Assembly: GCF_031082295.1 (NCBI RefSeq)
Contig: NZ_JAVHLD010000006.1
Span: 62,001 to 126,000, forward strand
Source: Humidesulfovibrio sp.
GTDB taxonomy: Bacteria; Desulfobacterota; Desulfovibrionia; Desulfovibrionales; Desulfovibrionaceae
Direction: 5' to 3'
Length of the DNA: 64,000 bases
The translations under genes and the position numbers were made by a program. Shown in pieces: positions 11,778-21,461 of this stretch (position 1 is the stretch's first letter; the number at the start of each line of letters is the position of its first letter). The notes beneath the pieces were generated by a model. The model ran no database searches and was not told the DNA's origin. It saw only the letters and a program-made list of their open reading frames with translations.

Positions 11778-14456
11778 ATGCGCTACGTCGGCATCTTCCT
11801 GGTCTGCCTCTCCTCCATCGCGTTTGAGATCTTCCTCGTGCGCCACTTCGCCATCACCAACTGGTCGGAGTACGGCTACTGGGTCATCTCCATGGCCATG
11901 GCCGGGTACTCCGTCAGCGGCGTGGTGCTGTGCCTCTTCGGGTCGGCCTTTCTGCGCCGGGCCGAGGCGCTGTTCTTCGCCCTCCCGGTGGCCATGCTGC
12001 TGCTTCTTTCCGGCGGGTACGCCGCCCTGGGCCTCATTCCCTTCAATCCGCTGGAGCTCCAGAACGAGGTGCTCTGGGCCGGGCAGCTGGTGAACATCGG
12101 CAAGTACTACCTGGCCCTGTTCCCCTTCTTCTTCGCCTCCGGGCTCTATGTGGGCCTGTCGTTTCTGGCGGGGCAGGAGAACATCCCCAAGGTCTACATG
12201 GCCGACCTGGTGGGCGCGGGCCTGGGCGCCGCGGCGCTTCTGTTCTGCATGTCCCTGGCGCATCCCTTCCATGTGCCGCTGTTCCTGTTGCCGCCGCTGG
12301 TGCTGGCCGCGCTGACGAGCCTGCCCCCTGCACGGCTCGCCGCCCGCGCCGGGCTGGCCGGGCTGGCCCTGCTGGTCGCGGCCGGGGCGGGCCTCGTGGT
12401 GCTTGAGCGCAACAACGCCGCCTTCAGCCAGTACAAGCCGGTGTCCGTGGCCATGAACGTGGAGGACAACCGCGTCCTCAAGGAGGTGCGCTCCGCGCGC
12501 GGCTATTACCAGCTGTTGTCGAGCTACCTGGAGCGCCACGACCCGGATCTGTCCAACAACTACGAGCTGCTCGGCGCGGGCGGCCCGCCCCCGGCGCTGG
12601 GCCTGTACCGCGACGGCGAGCGGCTGGTGTCGCTGCCGCGCCAGGGCGCGTACGACACCGGCTACCTGAACGCCGCCCTGGACTCCCTGCCCTACGTGCT
12701 GCGGCCCCAGGCCCGCGTGCTGCTGGCCGGTGGACGCGGCGGATTCCGCCCGCGCGAGGCGCTGGAGCTGGGCGCGCAGCACGTGGACACGGTGGAGAGC
12801 GACCCGGTGCTGCTGTCGATCGTGCTGGCCCACGGCCCCGCCAAGCCGCCCACCAGCTACGCTCTGCGCCTGCCCCTGGCCGACGCGGTGGGCGACGAGG
12901 GGGCTGACGCAGGGGCCGCAGCCCTCGACCCGGCCCTCGACCCAACCGCCAACCCGGCCGCCGACCCGGCCTCAGGCGTGGCCGCCAGCGCGCTGAAATA
13001 CCCGCCGCCGCCGCGCAGGCTGCTGGCCCCGGCCGCGGCCTTTGCGCCCGGGCGCGATGCCCCGACAGGCACGGCCACGCCGCCGCGCCTGGGCTCGCCG
13101 CTGGTGCTGGCAGCCGGGGCGGAGGCCCCGTACAGCCTGGTGGACGTGTCGCCGGAGTTTCTGGACCAGGGCCAGGCCAACAAATACCTGCTCACCAGCG
13201 AGGGCATAGCCAGGCTCTTCGCCGCGCTCTCGGAAGACGGCCTCCTCTCGCTGCCCATGGGCATCAGCGAGCTGCCGGTCTACGCGCTCAAGGCCGCGGC
13301 CACCGTGCGCGAGGGCTTGAGGCTCGCGGGCGTGGCCGATCCCTCGGCGCATCTGCTGGTGGTGCGCAGCTCCTTCACGGCGCGCATCCTGGCCTCGCGC
13401 CGGGCCTTTGACGCGGCCGACATAGCCAAGGCCCGCGCCTTCGCCGCGGAGCGCAGCTTCGACACGCCCTATTTCCCCGGCATGGACCCGGCCGGGGTGG
13501 AGATCTACAACGACCTGCCGCCGGTGTCCTTCGAGTCCGGCAGCGCGGACGCGCCCGCCCGCACCCCGGCGAACGGGGACGGCCCGCCCGCCGCGCGCGA
13601 CGCCCTCATGGACGACCTCTCGGCCTCTCTGCAACGCGGCCAGACCGACTCCTCCAGCTTCCGCTTCTTCAACCTCGCGCCCAGCACCCAGGACCGGCCC
13701 TTCTTCCACGAGATCATCCCCCTCTCGCGCATTCCGCAGGCGCTCTCCCGGCTGGAGCTGCTGCCGCGCCAGGAGATCGGCTACCTGGTGAACGTGGCCG
13801 TGCTGGCCCAGGCGGCGGTGTTCGCGCTGGTCGTGTTCCTGCTGCCGCTGTCGCGCCGGCGCGGCATGGGCGACCTGGGGCACGGCGAGCTGCTGGCCGG
13901 GTTCGGCTATTTCCTCTGCCTGGGCCTGGGCTTTCTGTTCGTGGAGATCGTGCTCATCGAGCGCTTCACCTTCTTCCTCAACGACCCGTCCCTGGCGTTC
14001 GCGCTGGTGCTTTCGGCCATGCTCATCGCCTCGGGCGCGGGCAGCGCCTTTTCCGGGCGCTTCGTGCCCCGGCCGCGCGCGGGCATTCGCCTGGCCTGCG
14101 GGGTGGCGGCGACCCTGGCCGCGTTCTCCGGCCTGCTGCTGCCGCGCCTGCTGGACCTGGCGCTGGCCTGGCCCGACCCGGCCAAGGTGGCGCTGGCCGT
14201 GGCGGTGGCCGCGCCGCTGGGGTTCTTCATGGGCATGCCCTTCCCGCTGGCCCTGTCCACCTACCGCGGGGCCAGGAGCCCGTTCATCCCCTGGGCCTGG
14301 AGCGTCAACGGCGCGCTCTCGGTGGTGGCCACGCCGCTGGCCAACATCCTGGCCGTGAGCTACGGCTACTCGCTGGTGTTCTTCGCCTCGCTCGGCCTGT
14401 ACGCCCTGGCCGGGCTGCTGGCGCCCACGCGGCCGGGCACGCCACCGGCGCCATAG
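11778..14456 (+). CDS. Polytopic membrane protein with central spermidine-synthase-like Rossmann domain
   Basis: N- and C-terminal multi-TM regions; central ARVLLAGGRGGFRPREALELGAQHVDTVESDPVLLSIV resembles the spermidine synthase glycine motif region. Confidence 0.8.
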   Translation: MRYVGIFLVCLSSIAFEIFLVRHFAITNWSEYGYWVISMAMAGYSVSGVVLCLFGSAFLRRAEALFFALPVAMLLLLSGGYAALGLIPFNPLELQNEVLWAGQLVNIGKYYLALFPFFFASGLYVGLSFLAGQENIPKVYMADLVGAGLGAAALLFCMSLAHPFHVPLFLLPPLVLAALTSLPPARLAARAGLAGLALLVAAGAGLVVLERNNAAFSQYKPVSVAMNVEDNRVLKEVRSARGYYQLLSSYLERHDPDLSNNYELLGAGGPPPALGLYRDGERLVSLPRQGAYDTGYLNAALDSLPYVLRPQARVLLAGGRGGFRPREALELGAQHVDTVESDPVLLSIVLAHGPAKPPTSYALRLPLADAVGDEGADAGAAALDPALDPTANPAADPASGVAASALKYPPPPRRLLAPAAAFAPGRDAPTGTATPPRLGSPLVLAAGAEAPYSLVDVSPEFLDQGQANKYLLTSEGIARLFAALSEDGLLSLPMGISELPVYALKAAATVREGLRLAGVADPSAHLLVVRSSFTARILASRRAFDAADIAKARAFAAERSFDTPYFPGMDPAGVEIYNDLPPVSFESGSADAPARTPANGDGPPAARDALMDDLSASLQRGQTDSSSFRFFNLAPSTQDRPFFHEIIPLSRIPQALSRLELLPRQEIGYLVNVAVLAQAAVFALVVFLLPLSRRRGMGDLGHGELLAGFGYFLCLGLGFLFVEIVLIERFTFFLNDPSLAFALVLSAMLIASGAGSAFSGRFVPRPRAGIRLACGVAATLAAFSGLLLPRLLDLALAWPDPAKVALAVAVAAPLGFFMGMPFPLALSTYRGARSPFIPWAWSVNGALSVVATPLANILAVSYGYSLVFFASLGLYALAGLLAPTRPGTPPAP
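12924..12971 (+). repeat. In-frame 4 x 12-bp imperfect tandem repeat (LDPA-LDPT-ANPA-ADPA)
   Basis: ctcgacccggcc / ctcgacccaacc / gccaacccggcc / gccgacccggcc read directly. Confidence 0.85.
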
Positions 14457-14527
14457 CCCCTGGCCTCCTGGCGCGGGCGGTTGCCCCGGTCTTGCCAGTG
14501 CGGATGAAGGCGGGTATTTCGTGGCGC

Positions 14528-15190
14528 ATGAGCGAACGCAGACAAATGCTTGATCTTTCGTGGCCGCTTGAGCCGGGCATGCCGGTCTTTCCGGGCGATC
14601 CCCCGATGTCGTTGTCGCCCATGGGCGAGCTGGCGACGGAAGGGTACGTGTCGCACTTGGCGAGCCTGCCTGTGCACAGTGGCACGCACGTCGACGCCCC
14701 GGCCCACGTGTTGGAGGATGGCGAGGCCTTGGCGGACCTGCCGTTGTGGCGTTTCGCCGGTCCCGGCGTGGTGCTCGACGTGCGCGTGCGCACAGCCCTG
14801 GCGGTGACGGCGGCGGACATCGAGCCGCATCTGGTCTGGCTGCGCGCCCAGGAGCCAGCCTTCGTGCTGCTGCTGACGGGCGACGCGTCGCGCTGGGGCG
14901 AGGCGGAGTATTACACGCGGGGGGCGCACCTGACGCCGGAGGCCGCGCTGCTGCTGGCGGGGCTTGGCTTGTCCGGCGTGGGGCTTGATGCGGCCAGCGC
15001 GGATGCGTTCGGTTTGCGATGGCTGCCCGCGCACCGGGCGCTGCTGGGCGCCGGGCTCATCATCGTGGAGAACCTGCGCGACCTGGAGCGGCTGCCCGCT
15101 TCGGGCTTCGAGTTCCTGTGCCTGCCGGTGCTGGGGCTGGACGGCTCGCCCGTGCGTGCGGCGGCGGCGCTGCCGGTGGGCGCGCCGTGA
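14528..15190 (+). CDS. Cyclase family protein (kynurenine formamidase-like metal hydrolase)
   Basis: HSGTHVDAPAHVLEDG motif; LDLSWPLEPGMPVFPGDPP N-terminus. Start chosen at the internal Met after 14492. Confidence 0.88.
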   Translation: MSERRQMLDLSWPLEPGMPVFPGDPPMSLSPMGELATEGYVSHLASLPVHSGTHVDAPAHVLEDGEALADLPLWRFAGPGVVLDVRVRTALAVTAADIEPHLVWLRAQEPAFVLLLTGDASRWGEAEYYTRGAHLTPEAALLLAGLGLSGVGLDAASADAFGLRWLPAHRALLGAGLIIVENLRDLERLPASGFEFLCLPVLGLDGSPVRAAAALPVGAP

Positions 15191-16143
15191 GCTCGGCCGA
15201 GGCGGGCGTGAAGGGTCGCGCGGCGCTGGTGGTCTACGTCAAGCTGACGGCCTGCATGGCCCTCTGGGGCGCGACCTGGGTCAGCGGGCGCTATGTGGCG
15301 CAGGGCATGGGGCCGTTTCCGGCCGCGTTCCTGCGTTTTTTTTCGGCCTCGATCTTCCTGTACCTGCTCTCCTGCCGGGCCGGACACGGCTGGCCCAAGC
15401 CGCCGCACGGAGCCTGGGGCGGGGTGGTGTTCCTGGGGCTCACGGGCGTGTTCTTGTACAACGCCATGTTCTTCTCCGGGCTGGCGCTGATCCCCGCGGC
15501 GCGGGCGGCCATGATCGTGGCCTGCGTGCCCTCTGCCGTGGCGCTGTATTCGGCGCTGGTGCTGCGCGCGCCCACCACGGCGCTGAAGGCGCTGGGCATC
15601 GCGCTGTCGCTGTTCGGCGTCGCGGTGATCCTCTCCGGCGGTGATCCGCGCACCCTGTTCACCCACGGCCCGTCCACGGGCGATCTGTACATCCTGGGCT
15701 GCGTGGTGGCCTGGGCTGCCTATTCCATCGGCGGCGGGCGCGTGGTGCAGAAGATGCCGCCGCTGTCAGCGGTCATGTGGTCGTGCGTGGTGGGCAACGC
15801 CATGCTGCTGCCGCCCGCCCTCCTGACCGGGCTGGTGCCGCAGGCGCTGGCCGCCAGCGCCACGGTCTGGGCCAACCTGCTGTTCCTGGGCGTGGGCGCC
15901 ACGGGCCTGGCCTTCCTCTGGTACCACGACGGCATCCGCGCCCTGGGCGCCCCGCGGGCCAGCATCTTCATCAACCTGGTGCCGGTGTTCGCCACGCTGC
16001 TGTCCACGGCGCTCCTGGGCGAGAGCGTGGGGCTGCCGCTGGTGGCGGGCGGGGCGATGGTCCTGGCGGGCGTGGTGCTGGCCAACCGGCCCGTCCAAAG
16101 GCAGGGCGGCCCGGCGGTGGACGCGAACGCTTCCCGCACCTGA
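15187..16143 (+). CDS. EamA/DMT family permease (GTG start overlapping upstream stop)
   Basis: Two EamA halves (WGATWVSGRYVAQGMGPFPAAFLRF..., FLWYHDGIRALGAPRASIFINLVPVFATLLSTALLGE); GTGA overlap with upstream gene. Confidence 0.9.
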   Translation: MSSAEAGVKGRAALVVYVKLTACMALWGATWVSGRYVAQGMGPFPAAFLRFFSASIFLYLLSCRAGHGWPKPPHGAWGGVVFLGLTGVFLYNAMFFSGLALIPAARAAMIVACVPSAVALYSALVLRAPTTALKALGIALSLFGVAVILSGGDPRTLFTHGPSTGDLYILGCVVAWAAYSIGGGRVVQKMPPLSAVMWSCVVGNAMLLPPALLTGLVPQALAASATVWANLLFLGVGATGLAFLWYHDGIRALGAPRASIFINLVPVFATLLSTALLGESVGLPLVAGGAMVLAGVVLANRPVQRQGGPAVDANASRT

Positions 16144-16150
16144 AGGCCTG

Positions 16151-16160
16151 CCCCCCCCCC
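16151..16160 (+). repeat. Homopolymeric C10 tract in intergenic region
   Basis: cctgCCCCCCCCCCttgg read directly, 7 nt after the EamA stop codon and 62 nt before the next start. Confidence 0.9.
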
Positions 16161-16221
16161 TTGGCGCACGCCAGGAAAAGCGTTAAAGCAGACGCAAAAG
16201 CTCCACCCCCAGGAGGCCCAG

Positions 16222-16686
16222 ATGCCCAGCTGCTCCCCTTCCGAGCGTGAGACGATGCGGCTTGTAGCGCCCTGCGGGCTCTATTGCGGCGGCTGCCTGG
16301 CCTTTGTCGGGGGCGCCATCCGCAGCCACGCCCGAGCCCTGTGCGATCTCCTCGGCCCGAACTTCGGCGCCTACGCGGAGCGCCTTTCGGCCATGAATCC
16401 GGCCCTGGCCAGCTACCCGCAGGCCGCCTCGCTGCTGGAGTTTCTGGCCCAGGGCTCGTGCCAGGGCTGTCGCGAGGGCGGCTGCCTGCTGGGCAATTGC
16501 GGCGTGCGCGCCTGCGCCATTGAGCGAGAGGTGAGCTTCTGCGGGCTGTGCCCGGATTTCCCCTGCGAGAGTCCCGGCCTGCCCGAAGGGCTGCTGGAGC
16601 GCTGGCGCAAGAACGGGGAGCGCATCCGCCGCGATGGCCCGGCGGCTTTTCTGGAGATGGTGCGCATCAAGCCGCGCTATCCGTAA
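16222..16686 (+). CDS. Cys-rich DUF3795-like protein
   Basis: LVAPCGLYCGGCLAF, GSCQGCREGGCLLGNCGVRACAIEREVSFCGLCPDFPCE pattern. Confidence 0.75.
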   Translation: MPSCSPSERETMRLVAPCGLYCGGCLAFVGGAIRSHARALCDLLGPNFGAYAERLSAMNPALASYPQAASLLEFLAQGSCQGCREGGCLLGNCGVRACAIEREVSFCGLCPDFPCESPGLPEGLLERWRKNGERIRRDGPAAFLEMVRIKPRYP

Positions 16687-16758
16687 CGAAGGGGCCAAAC
16701 CAGACGGCCCCGCCCGGACGCGGCTGAAAGCGCCCGGGATGATGGAAGGAGTTCAGTC

Positions 16759-18432
16759 ATGCGCCGCACCGCATATATGCTTGCCTTGCTGGCCTGTGCG
16801 CTTCTGCTCGCCGCGCCCGCTTTCGCCTCTCCCTCCCAGGAGCGCCGGGTGGCGCTGATCATCGGCAACGGGGCCTACAAGGCCGGGCCGCTCAAGAATC
16901 CCCCCAACGACGCCCGCGACATGGCCTCCGCGCTCAAGAGCGTCGGGTTCGAGGTCATCCTGCGCGAGAACGCCAGCCTGCGGCAGATGAACGAGGCCAT
17001 CGACCTGTTCTGGAACAACCTGAAAAAGGGCGGCGTGGGCCTGTTCTTCTTCGCCGGGCATGGCGTGCAGGTGTCCGGGGAGAACTATCTCGTGCCCGTG
17101 GACGCGCGGATAGCCCTGGAAAAGGACGTGCAGTACGAGTGCGTCAACGCCGGGAAAGTGCTCGGCCGCATGGAGGACGCGGGCAACGGCCTGAACATCG
17201 TCATCCTCGACGCCTGCCGCAACAACCCCTTCGCGCGCAGCTTCCGCAGCGAGTCGCGCGGGTTGGCCAAGATGGACGCGCCCACCGGCTCCCTGGTGGC
17301 CTTCGCCACCGCGCCGGGCGACATCGCCGCCGACGGCTCCGGGAAGAACGGCCTGTACACCAGCCACCTGCTCCGGCACCTGCGCACCCCGGGCCTGACC
17401 ATCGAGCGCGTGCTCAAGCAGACCCGCATCGGCGTGGCCGAGGAGTCCGCCAAGATGGGCAAGCGCCAGACCCCGTGGGAATCCTCCAGCCTCATGGGCG
17501 ACTTCTACTTCAACCCCCAGGCAGGTCAGGCGGCCAGCCCGCCCGCGGCCCAGGCTGTGGCCACTGCTCCTGTCCCGTCGCCAGCCCCGGTCTCGGCCCC
17601 TGTCCCGGTTCCCGTGCCGCCCGCTGCGCAACAGGTGCAGAAGTTTTTCGAGCCCCCCGCCGCGAGCCCCGCGCCCGCCGCCGCCGTGGCCTCCGGACGC
17701 ATCCGCCCGAACCCGGCGCAGGCGGCCGAGGCCATAGCCCTGGCCTCCCTGCCCGCCACCAGCGCCTCCAACCGGTTCGACGCCCGCAGAAACAACCTGG
17801 CCCAGGCCCAGGCCATCGCGGACGCGCGCAACAACAAGGCGCGCGCCTGGCTGGGCGTCGAACTCGCGGACGTCACCGACGACACGGCCAAGAGCAAGGG
17901 GCTGAGCCAGACCACCGGCGCGCTGGTGCGCGGCACCCTGCCCGGCTCGCCCGCCGAGGCCGCCGGACTCAAGCCCGGCGACGTCATCCTCGCCGTCAAC
18001 GGACAAGGCATCGACAAGCCCGCCACTATGGTCGGCTTCATCGGCAACCTCAAGCCTGGGGAAACCGCCCAGATCGACATCTGGCGGGACAACCAGAAAA
18101 TGCGCGCCGTGGCCGAGCTCACCGCGCCGCCGCCGCAGGCCAGCCCCCTGGCCGGGCTCAAGGTGCGCCTCATCTACACCGATGACCGCCTGGCCGATGC
18201 CCAAAACGTCCAGCGCACCCTCCAGGGCCAAGGCATGACCGTCGAGATGTTCCACTTCACCAAGAACGATTCCTACCGCGGACACATCGGCAAGCTCTAC
18301 GCCGTCGAAGGATACGCCCAGCTGGCCCCGCGCATCGCAGAGCTCCTCCAGCCCGTGGAGAACCTCAGCATCTTCCCCAACCCCGTCAAATCCACCAACG
18401 GGCAGCAGTTCAACCTCTGGATCGCCCGCTGA
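16759..18432 (+). CDS. Secreted caspase-family (metacaspase-like p20) peptidase with Pro/Ala linker, PDZ domain and a C-terminal domain
   Basis: Signal peptide; RRVALIIGNGAYK, FFFAGHGVQVSGENYLVP (His), IVILDACRNNPFA (Cys); PDZ GSPAEAAGLKPGDVILAVNGQGID. Confidence 0.92.
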   Translation: MRRTAYMLALLACALLLAAPAFASPSQERRVALIIGNGAYKAGPLKNPPNDARDMASALKSVGFEVILRENASLRQMNEAIDLFWNNLKKGGVGLFFFAGHGVQVSGENYLVPVDARIALEKDVQYECVNAGKVLGRMEDAGNGLNIVILDACRNNPFARSFRSESRGLAKMDAPTGSLVAFATAPGDIAADGSGKNGLYTSHLLRHLRTPGLTIERVLKQTRIGVAEESAKMGKRQTPWESSSLMGDFYFNPQAGQAASPPAAQAVATAPVPSPAPVSAPVPVPVPPAAQQVQKFFEPPAASPAPAAAVASGRIRPNPAQAAEAIALASLPATSASNRFDARRNNLAQAQAIADARNNKARAWLGVELADVTDDTAKSKGLSQTTGALVRGTLPGSPAEAAGLKPGDVILAVNGQGIDKPATMVGFIGNLKPGETAQIDIWRDNQKMRAVAELTAPPPQASPLAGLKVRLIYTDDRLADAQNVQRTLQGQGMTVEMFHFTKNDSYRGHIGKLYAVEGYAQLAPRIAELLQPVENLSIFPNPVKSTNGQQFNLWIAR

Positions 18433-18616
18433 CGCACATTGCCCAGGGACTCTTGAGGCTCTGAGGCGACCGCAGCCACACGACTCTCTTCCTCGGTGAA
18501 GCACAAGCAAAAGGCTGGGCAACAATGTCCAGCCTATTTGCGCTTCAGCCGCTGCCGACCGGAAGTATCGACAAACGGTATGGCGGCTGTGGGCCGCCCC
18601 TGGTCGGGGCCTTCGG

Positions 18617-21172
18617 CTACAGTCGCCGCAGCAGGGCGCGCGTCCACAGGGCGACGGCTACGCCGATGAGCGGGATGGTGTAGAGGGCGTAGTGCAGGGA
18701 CTCGTACTGGGGGTTGGCGGGCTGGTAGCGGCGCAGGATGAACAGGGCGAAGCCCAGCGCCCAGATGCCCGCGGTGGCCAGCCCGGTGAGGGCCAGACGC
18801 CAGTCAGGGCAGAGGACGGCGGCGTTGCGGGGCAGCTCCGGGGCCTCGGGCAGGGGCAGCAGGTCCTGGCGCCTGTTTGCCAGCACTCCGCTGAACATGA
18901 GCGCCACGCCAAGGCCGGAGAGGATGTGCAGTTGCCAGATGAGGGCGGAGCTGAAGGTCAGCTCCGCGCGGAAGGGTCCGGGCTTGTCGACCAGCACGGC
19001 CTGGAAGGCGTGGTCCGCGCGCAGCAGCGGGGCCTTGGCGCCGTTGACGGTGGCGGTCCAGCGCGGGTCGAAGTTGTTGGCCACCAGGAGCAGCGCGGGG
19101 CCGTTCGCCTGGCCGGAGAACACCAGCCTGTCCGGCGACCAGTATTCCAGGCGCGGCGGGCTCGCGGCAGCGGCTGCGGGCATGTGCTCCAGCAGGGGGA
19201 GGAGTTCGGCGGGAACGTCGGAGCGTTGCAGGAAGACCTTCTGCAGCACGCCCTCGGCGGGTTCCTGGCTGAGCAGGCGCAGCACGTCCTCGGCACTGTC
19301 CGCAAGCACGGCGCTCCCGGCGAGCAGCCCCAGGCCGGGCGCGTCGCTCAGGGCGTAGTCGTAAAGCGGCATGCTGTAGAGCCCGCGCAGCACTCCCAGG
19401 CCGAGGAGCCCGCCGGTGCGGCCCGGGTCGATGGCCGGGGCCGCGGCGAAGGCTTCCATGCCCGCCAAGGGCGTCGTCGAGATCAGGTGCGTGACGCCCA
19501 TGAGGCGCAAGAGGCCGAAGTTGTAGTCTGCCGCGCTGCGGGGCCGGTCCGGCTTCAGGGCCAGGGGCCGTTCGTCGTGGTCCCCCTGGTTGCGGGACAG
19601 GTAGTTCTGCCGCCACTCGCGGGCAAAGTTGGCCGCGAGGGCCGGGTTCTTGAATTGCGGCCGGATGGCCTCTGTGACGACCCGTTTGTAGTGCTTGTCG
19701 AAGAGCGCGTTCTTGCCGCCGAGTGTGTCGAGGCCGTAGGCCTGCAACAGGGCCGGGTGCACGTCCACGGCGGCCACGCGGAAGGGCTGGCGCGTCGACT
19801 CGAGCCCCAGGCGGGCCAGGCTGGGATGGGCCTCATAGCCCCGCGCATAGGGCACGAAGACTCCGGCTGCCATGCTCTGCTGGCGTGTGAACATGCCGAG
19901 GCTCGCCAGGCCCGCGGCCAGGAGCAGCGGAGCCAGGCGCAACAGCCGCCCAGAGTCCCCGGGGCGACGGCGCAGCAGTAGCAGCAGGCCCAGGCAGGCC
20001 GCCAGCAGGAACTGGTTGCGCAGCACAACGTTCGAGGAGCCGAACAGCGTCAGGGCCACGGCGCAGGCCCCGAAAAACTTCCAGGGCAAAGGGTGCTCGG
20101 ACTGACGGTGGTGCTCCAGCACCACGGCGGCAAGGGCGCAGGACAGCGCGCCCGAGGCCGAAACGAAGAGGAAGAGGTCCATTTTTGCCAGGAGGGTGTT
20201 GGCGAACAGCCCCTTCATGTCGCTGGAGAAAAGCCCGGAGATGAGCAACGTGGCCGCGAACATGGCCAGCATGGCCTTGACCTTGCGCTGTCGCAGAAGC
20301 CCCAGGCTCAGCAGGAGCAGCGGCAGCATGGTCTGGTCTGTGAGCCGTCCGTGAAGGAACCGGGCCAGGTCCTTCAGGGCGGCGGCCAGGCCAGGGTAGT
20401 GGAAGGCCCAGTCGCGCTGGGCGAAGGGTATGTACAGAAACAGGCTGACGATGGACGGCGCGAAAAGCAGCACGTAGCCGGTCCAGACCGCGAAGACCAT
20501 GGCCACCTGCCGCCGGAAGTGGGGCAGGTTCTGCCCCAGGAAGAGCACAAAGGCCAGGTGGAGCACGGGGAAATGGGGCAGCGTCAGCACCGGGTAGGAG
20601 AACAGCGAAACGAGTAAAATGCCCAGGGCGGCGACGATCCGTTTTCTGCGCGGCAGGTCGGGCCGGGCCAGGTCCGAGGTCCAGGCGAAGACGGCCGGAA
20701 AGGCGTAACTGAACACGAAGTGCACGTTGCCGCTGACCCAGGCAAGGGAGAAGACCACGGCGCAGAACAGGCGCACCGGCCGGGAGGGATTGATCAGCAG
20801 GCGCAGCAGGCGCAGCATGCCGTACCCGGCCAGGATCATTTGCCCCATGTTCCACGCGAGCGACAAGAGCCAGATGGGCATGAGCCCGGACAGGAACACG
20901 GCGGGGTTGTAGGGCGGGTGCTGTCCCACAAAGGCAGGCGCGCCAGCGGCGTGGAAGGGGTACCAGCTGAAGAGCCCGAACTCGCGCCAGAGCCGGAACA
21001 TGTTCTGGAAATGCGCGAAGTGGACCTCCATGGTGTCGTAGAAGTCCACGAAGGCGTAGGGGCCGAGCAGGATCTTGTCGAGGTAGCAGAGCGCCACCAG
21101 GGCCAGCAGCAACCACACCTCGCGGGCGTCGGCGCGAGTGTCGTGGAGTGAAGGCTCATGGCCGTGGCTCAT
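18617..21172 (-). CDS. Large polytopic membrane protein, YfhO/GT-C-like (paralogue of 47595-50186)
   Basis: 851 aa with >10 hydrophobic segments then soluble C-terminal region; shares VGQHPPYNP, THLISTTPLAGMEA, LLVANNFDPRWTATVNG with the second copy. Confidence 0.75.
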   Translation of the reverse strand: MSHGHEPSLHDTRADAREVWLLLALVALCYLDKILLGPYAFVDFYDTMEVHFAHFQNMFRLWREFGLFSWYPFHAAGAPAFVGQHPPYNPAVFLSGLMPIWLLSLAWNMGQMILAGYGMLRLLRLLINPSRPVRLFCAVVFSLAWVSGNVHFVFSYAFPAVFAWTSDLARPDLPRRKRIVAALGILLVSLFSYPVLTLPHFPVLHLAFVLFLGQNLPHFRRQVAMVFAVWTGYVLLFAPSIVSLFLYIPFAQRDWAFHYPGLAAALKDLARFLHGRLTDQTMLPLLLLSLGLLRQRKVKAMLAMFAATLLISGLFSSDMKGLFANTLLAKMDLFLFVSASGALSCALAAVVLEHHRQSEHPLPWKFFGACAVALTLFGSSNVVLRNQFLLAACLGLLLLLRRRPGDSGRLLRLAPLLLAAGLASLGMFTRQQSMAAGVFVPYARGYEAHPSLARLGLESTRQPFRVAAVDVHPALLQAYGLDTLGGKNALFDKHYKRVVTEAIRPQFKNPALAANFAREWRQNYLSRNQGDHDERPLALKPDRPRSAADYNFGLLRLMGVTHLISTTPLAGMEAFAAAPAIDPGRTGGLLGLGVLRGLYSMPLYDYALSDAPGLGLLAGSAVLADSAEDVLRLLSQEPAEGVLQKVFLQRSDVPAELLPLLEHMPAAAAASPPRLEYWSPDRLVFSGQANGPALLLVANNFDPRWTATVNGAKAPLLRADHAFQAVLVDKPGPFRAELTFSSALIWQLHILSGLGVALMFSGVLANRRQDLLPLPEAPELPRNAAVLCPDWRLALTGLATAGIWALGFALFILRRYQPANPQYESLHYALYTIPLIGVAVALWTRALLRRL

Positions 21173-21300
21173 GGATGGTCCTTATGGGGAAAGTGTTTTT
21201 GGTAATGCGCAAGGCGTTCAAGAGCAGATAGGATAGTCTGCATTCCGGCAGACGGCAAGGGCAGCAATACGCTAGAATGCCAACGCTTGGGAATGTGCGA

Positions 21301-21330
21301 TTGACAGTCCCACATGGCGTTCGGTAAGAA
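21301..21330 (+). promoter_or_regulatory. Candidate sigma70 promoter for the rfbG operon: TTGACA-N18-TAAGAA
   Basis: Consensus -35 with weak -10 in the AT-richer divergent intergenic region 21173-21461. Confidence 0.35.
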
Positions 21331-21461
21331 AATGCGGTACATTGTCGGGGTGGCCGTGACGAGAGGCGCAATCTCGCAGTGCCTCATCCATCGCCGAGGA
21401 AGCTGCCGCAGGGGCTCTGTCCGCTTGGCGAGGCATGACGAAAGCATTGCCCGGAGGGCGC

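Noticed and set aside
18596-18610. Hairpin GCCCC-tggtc-GGGGC between convergent genes 18432/18617
   Set aside because: Five-bp GC stem without U-tract; chance occurrence is likely at this GC content.
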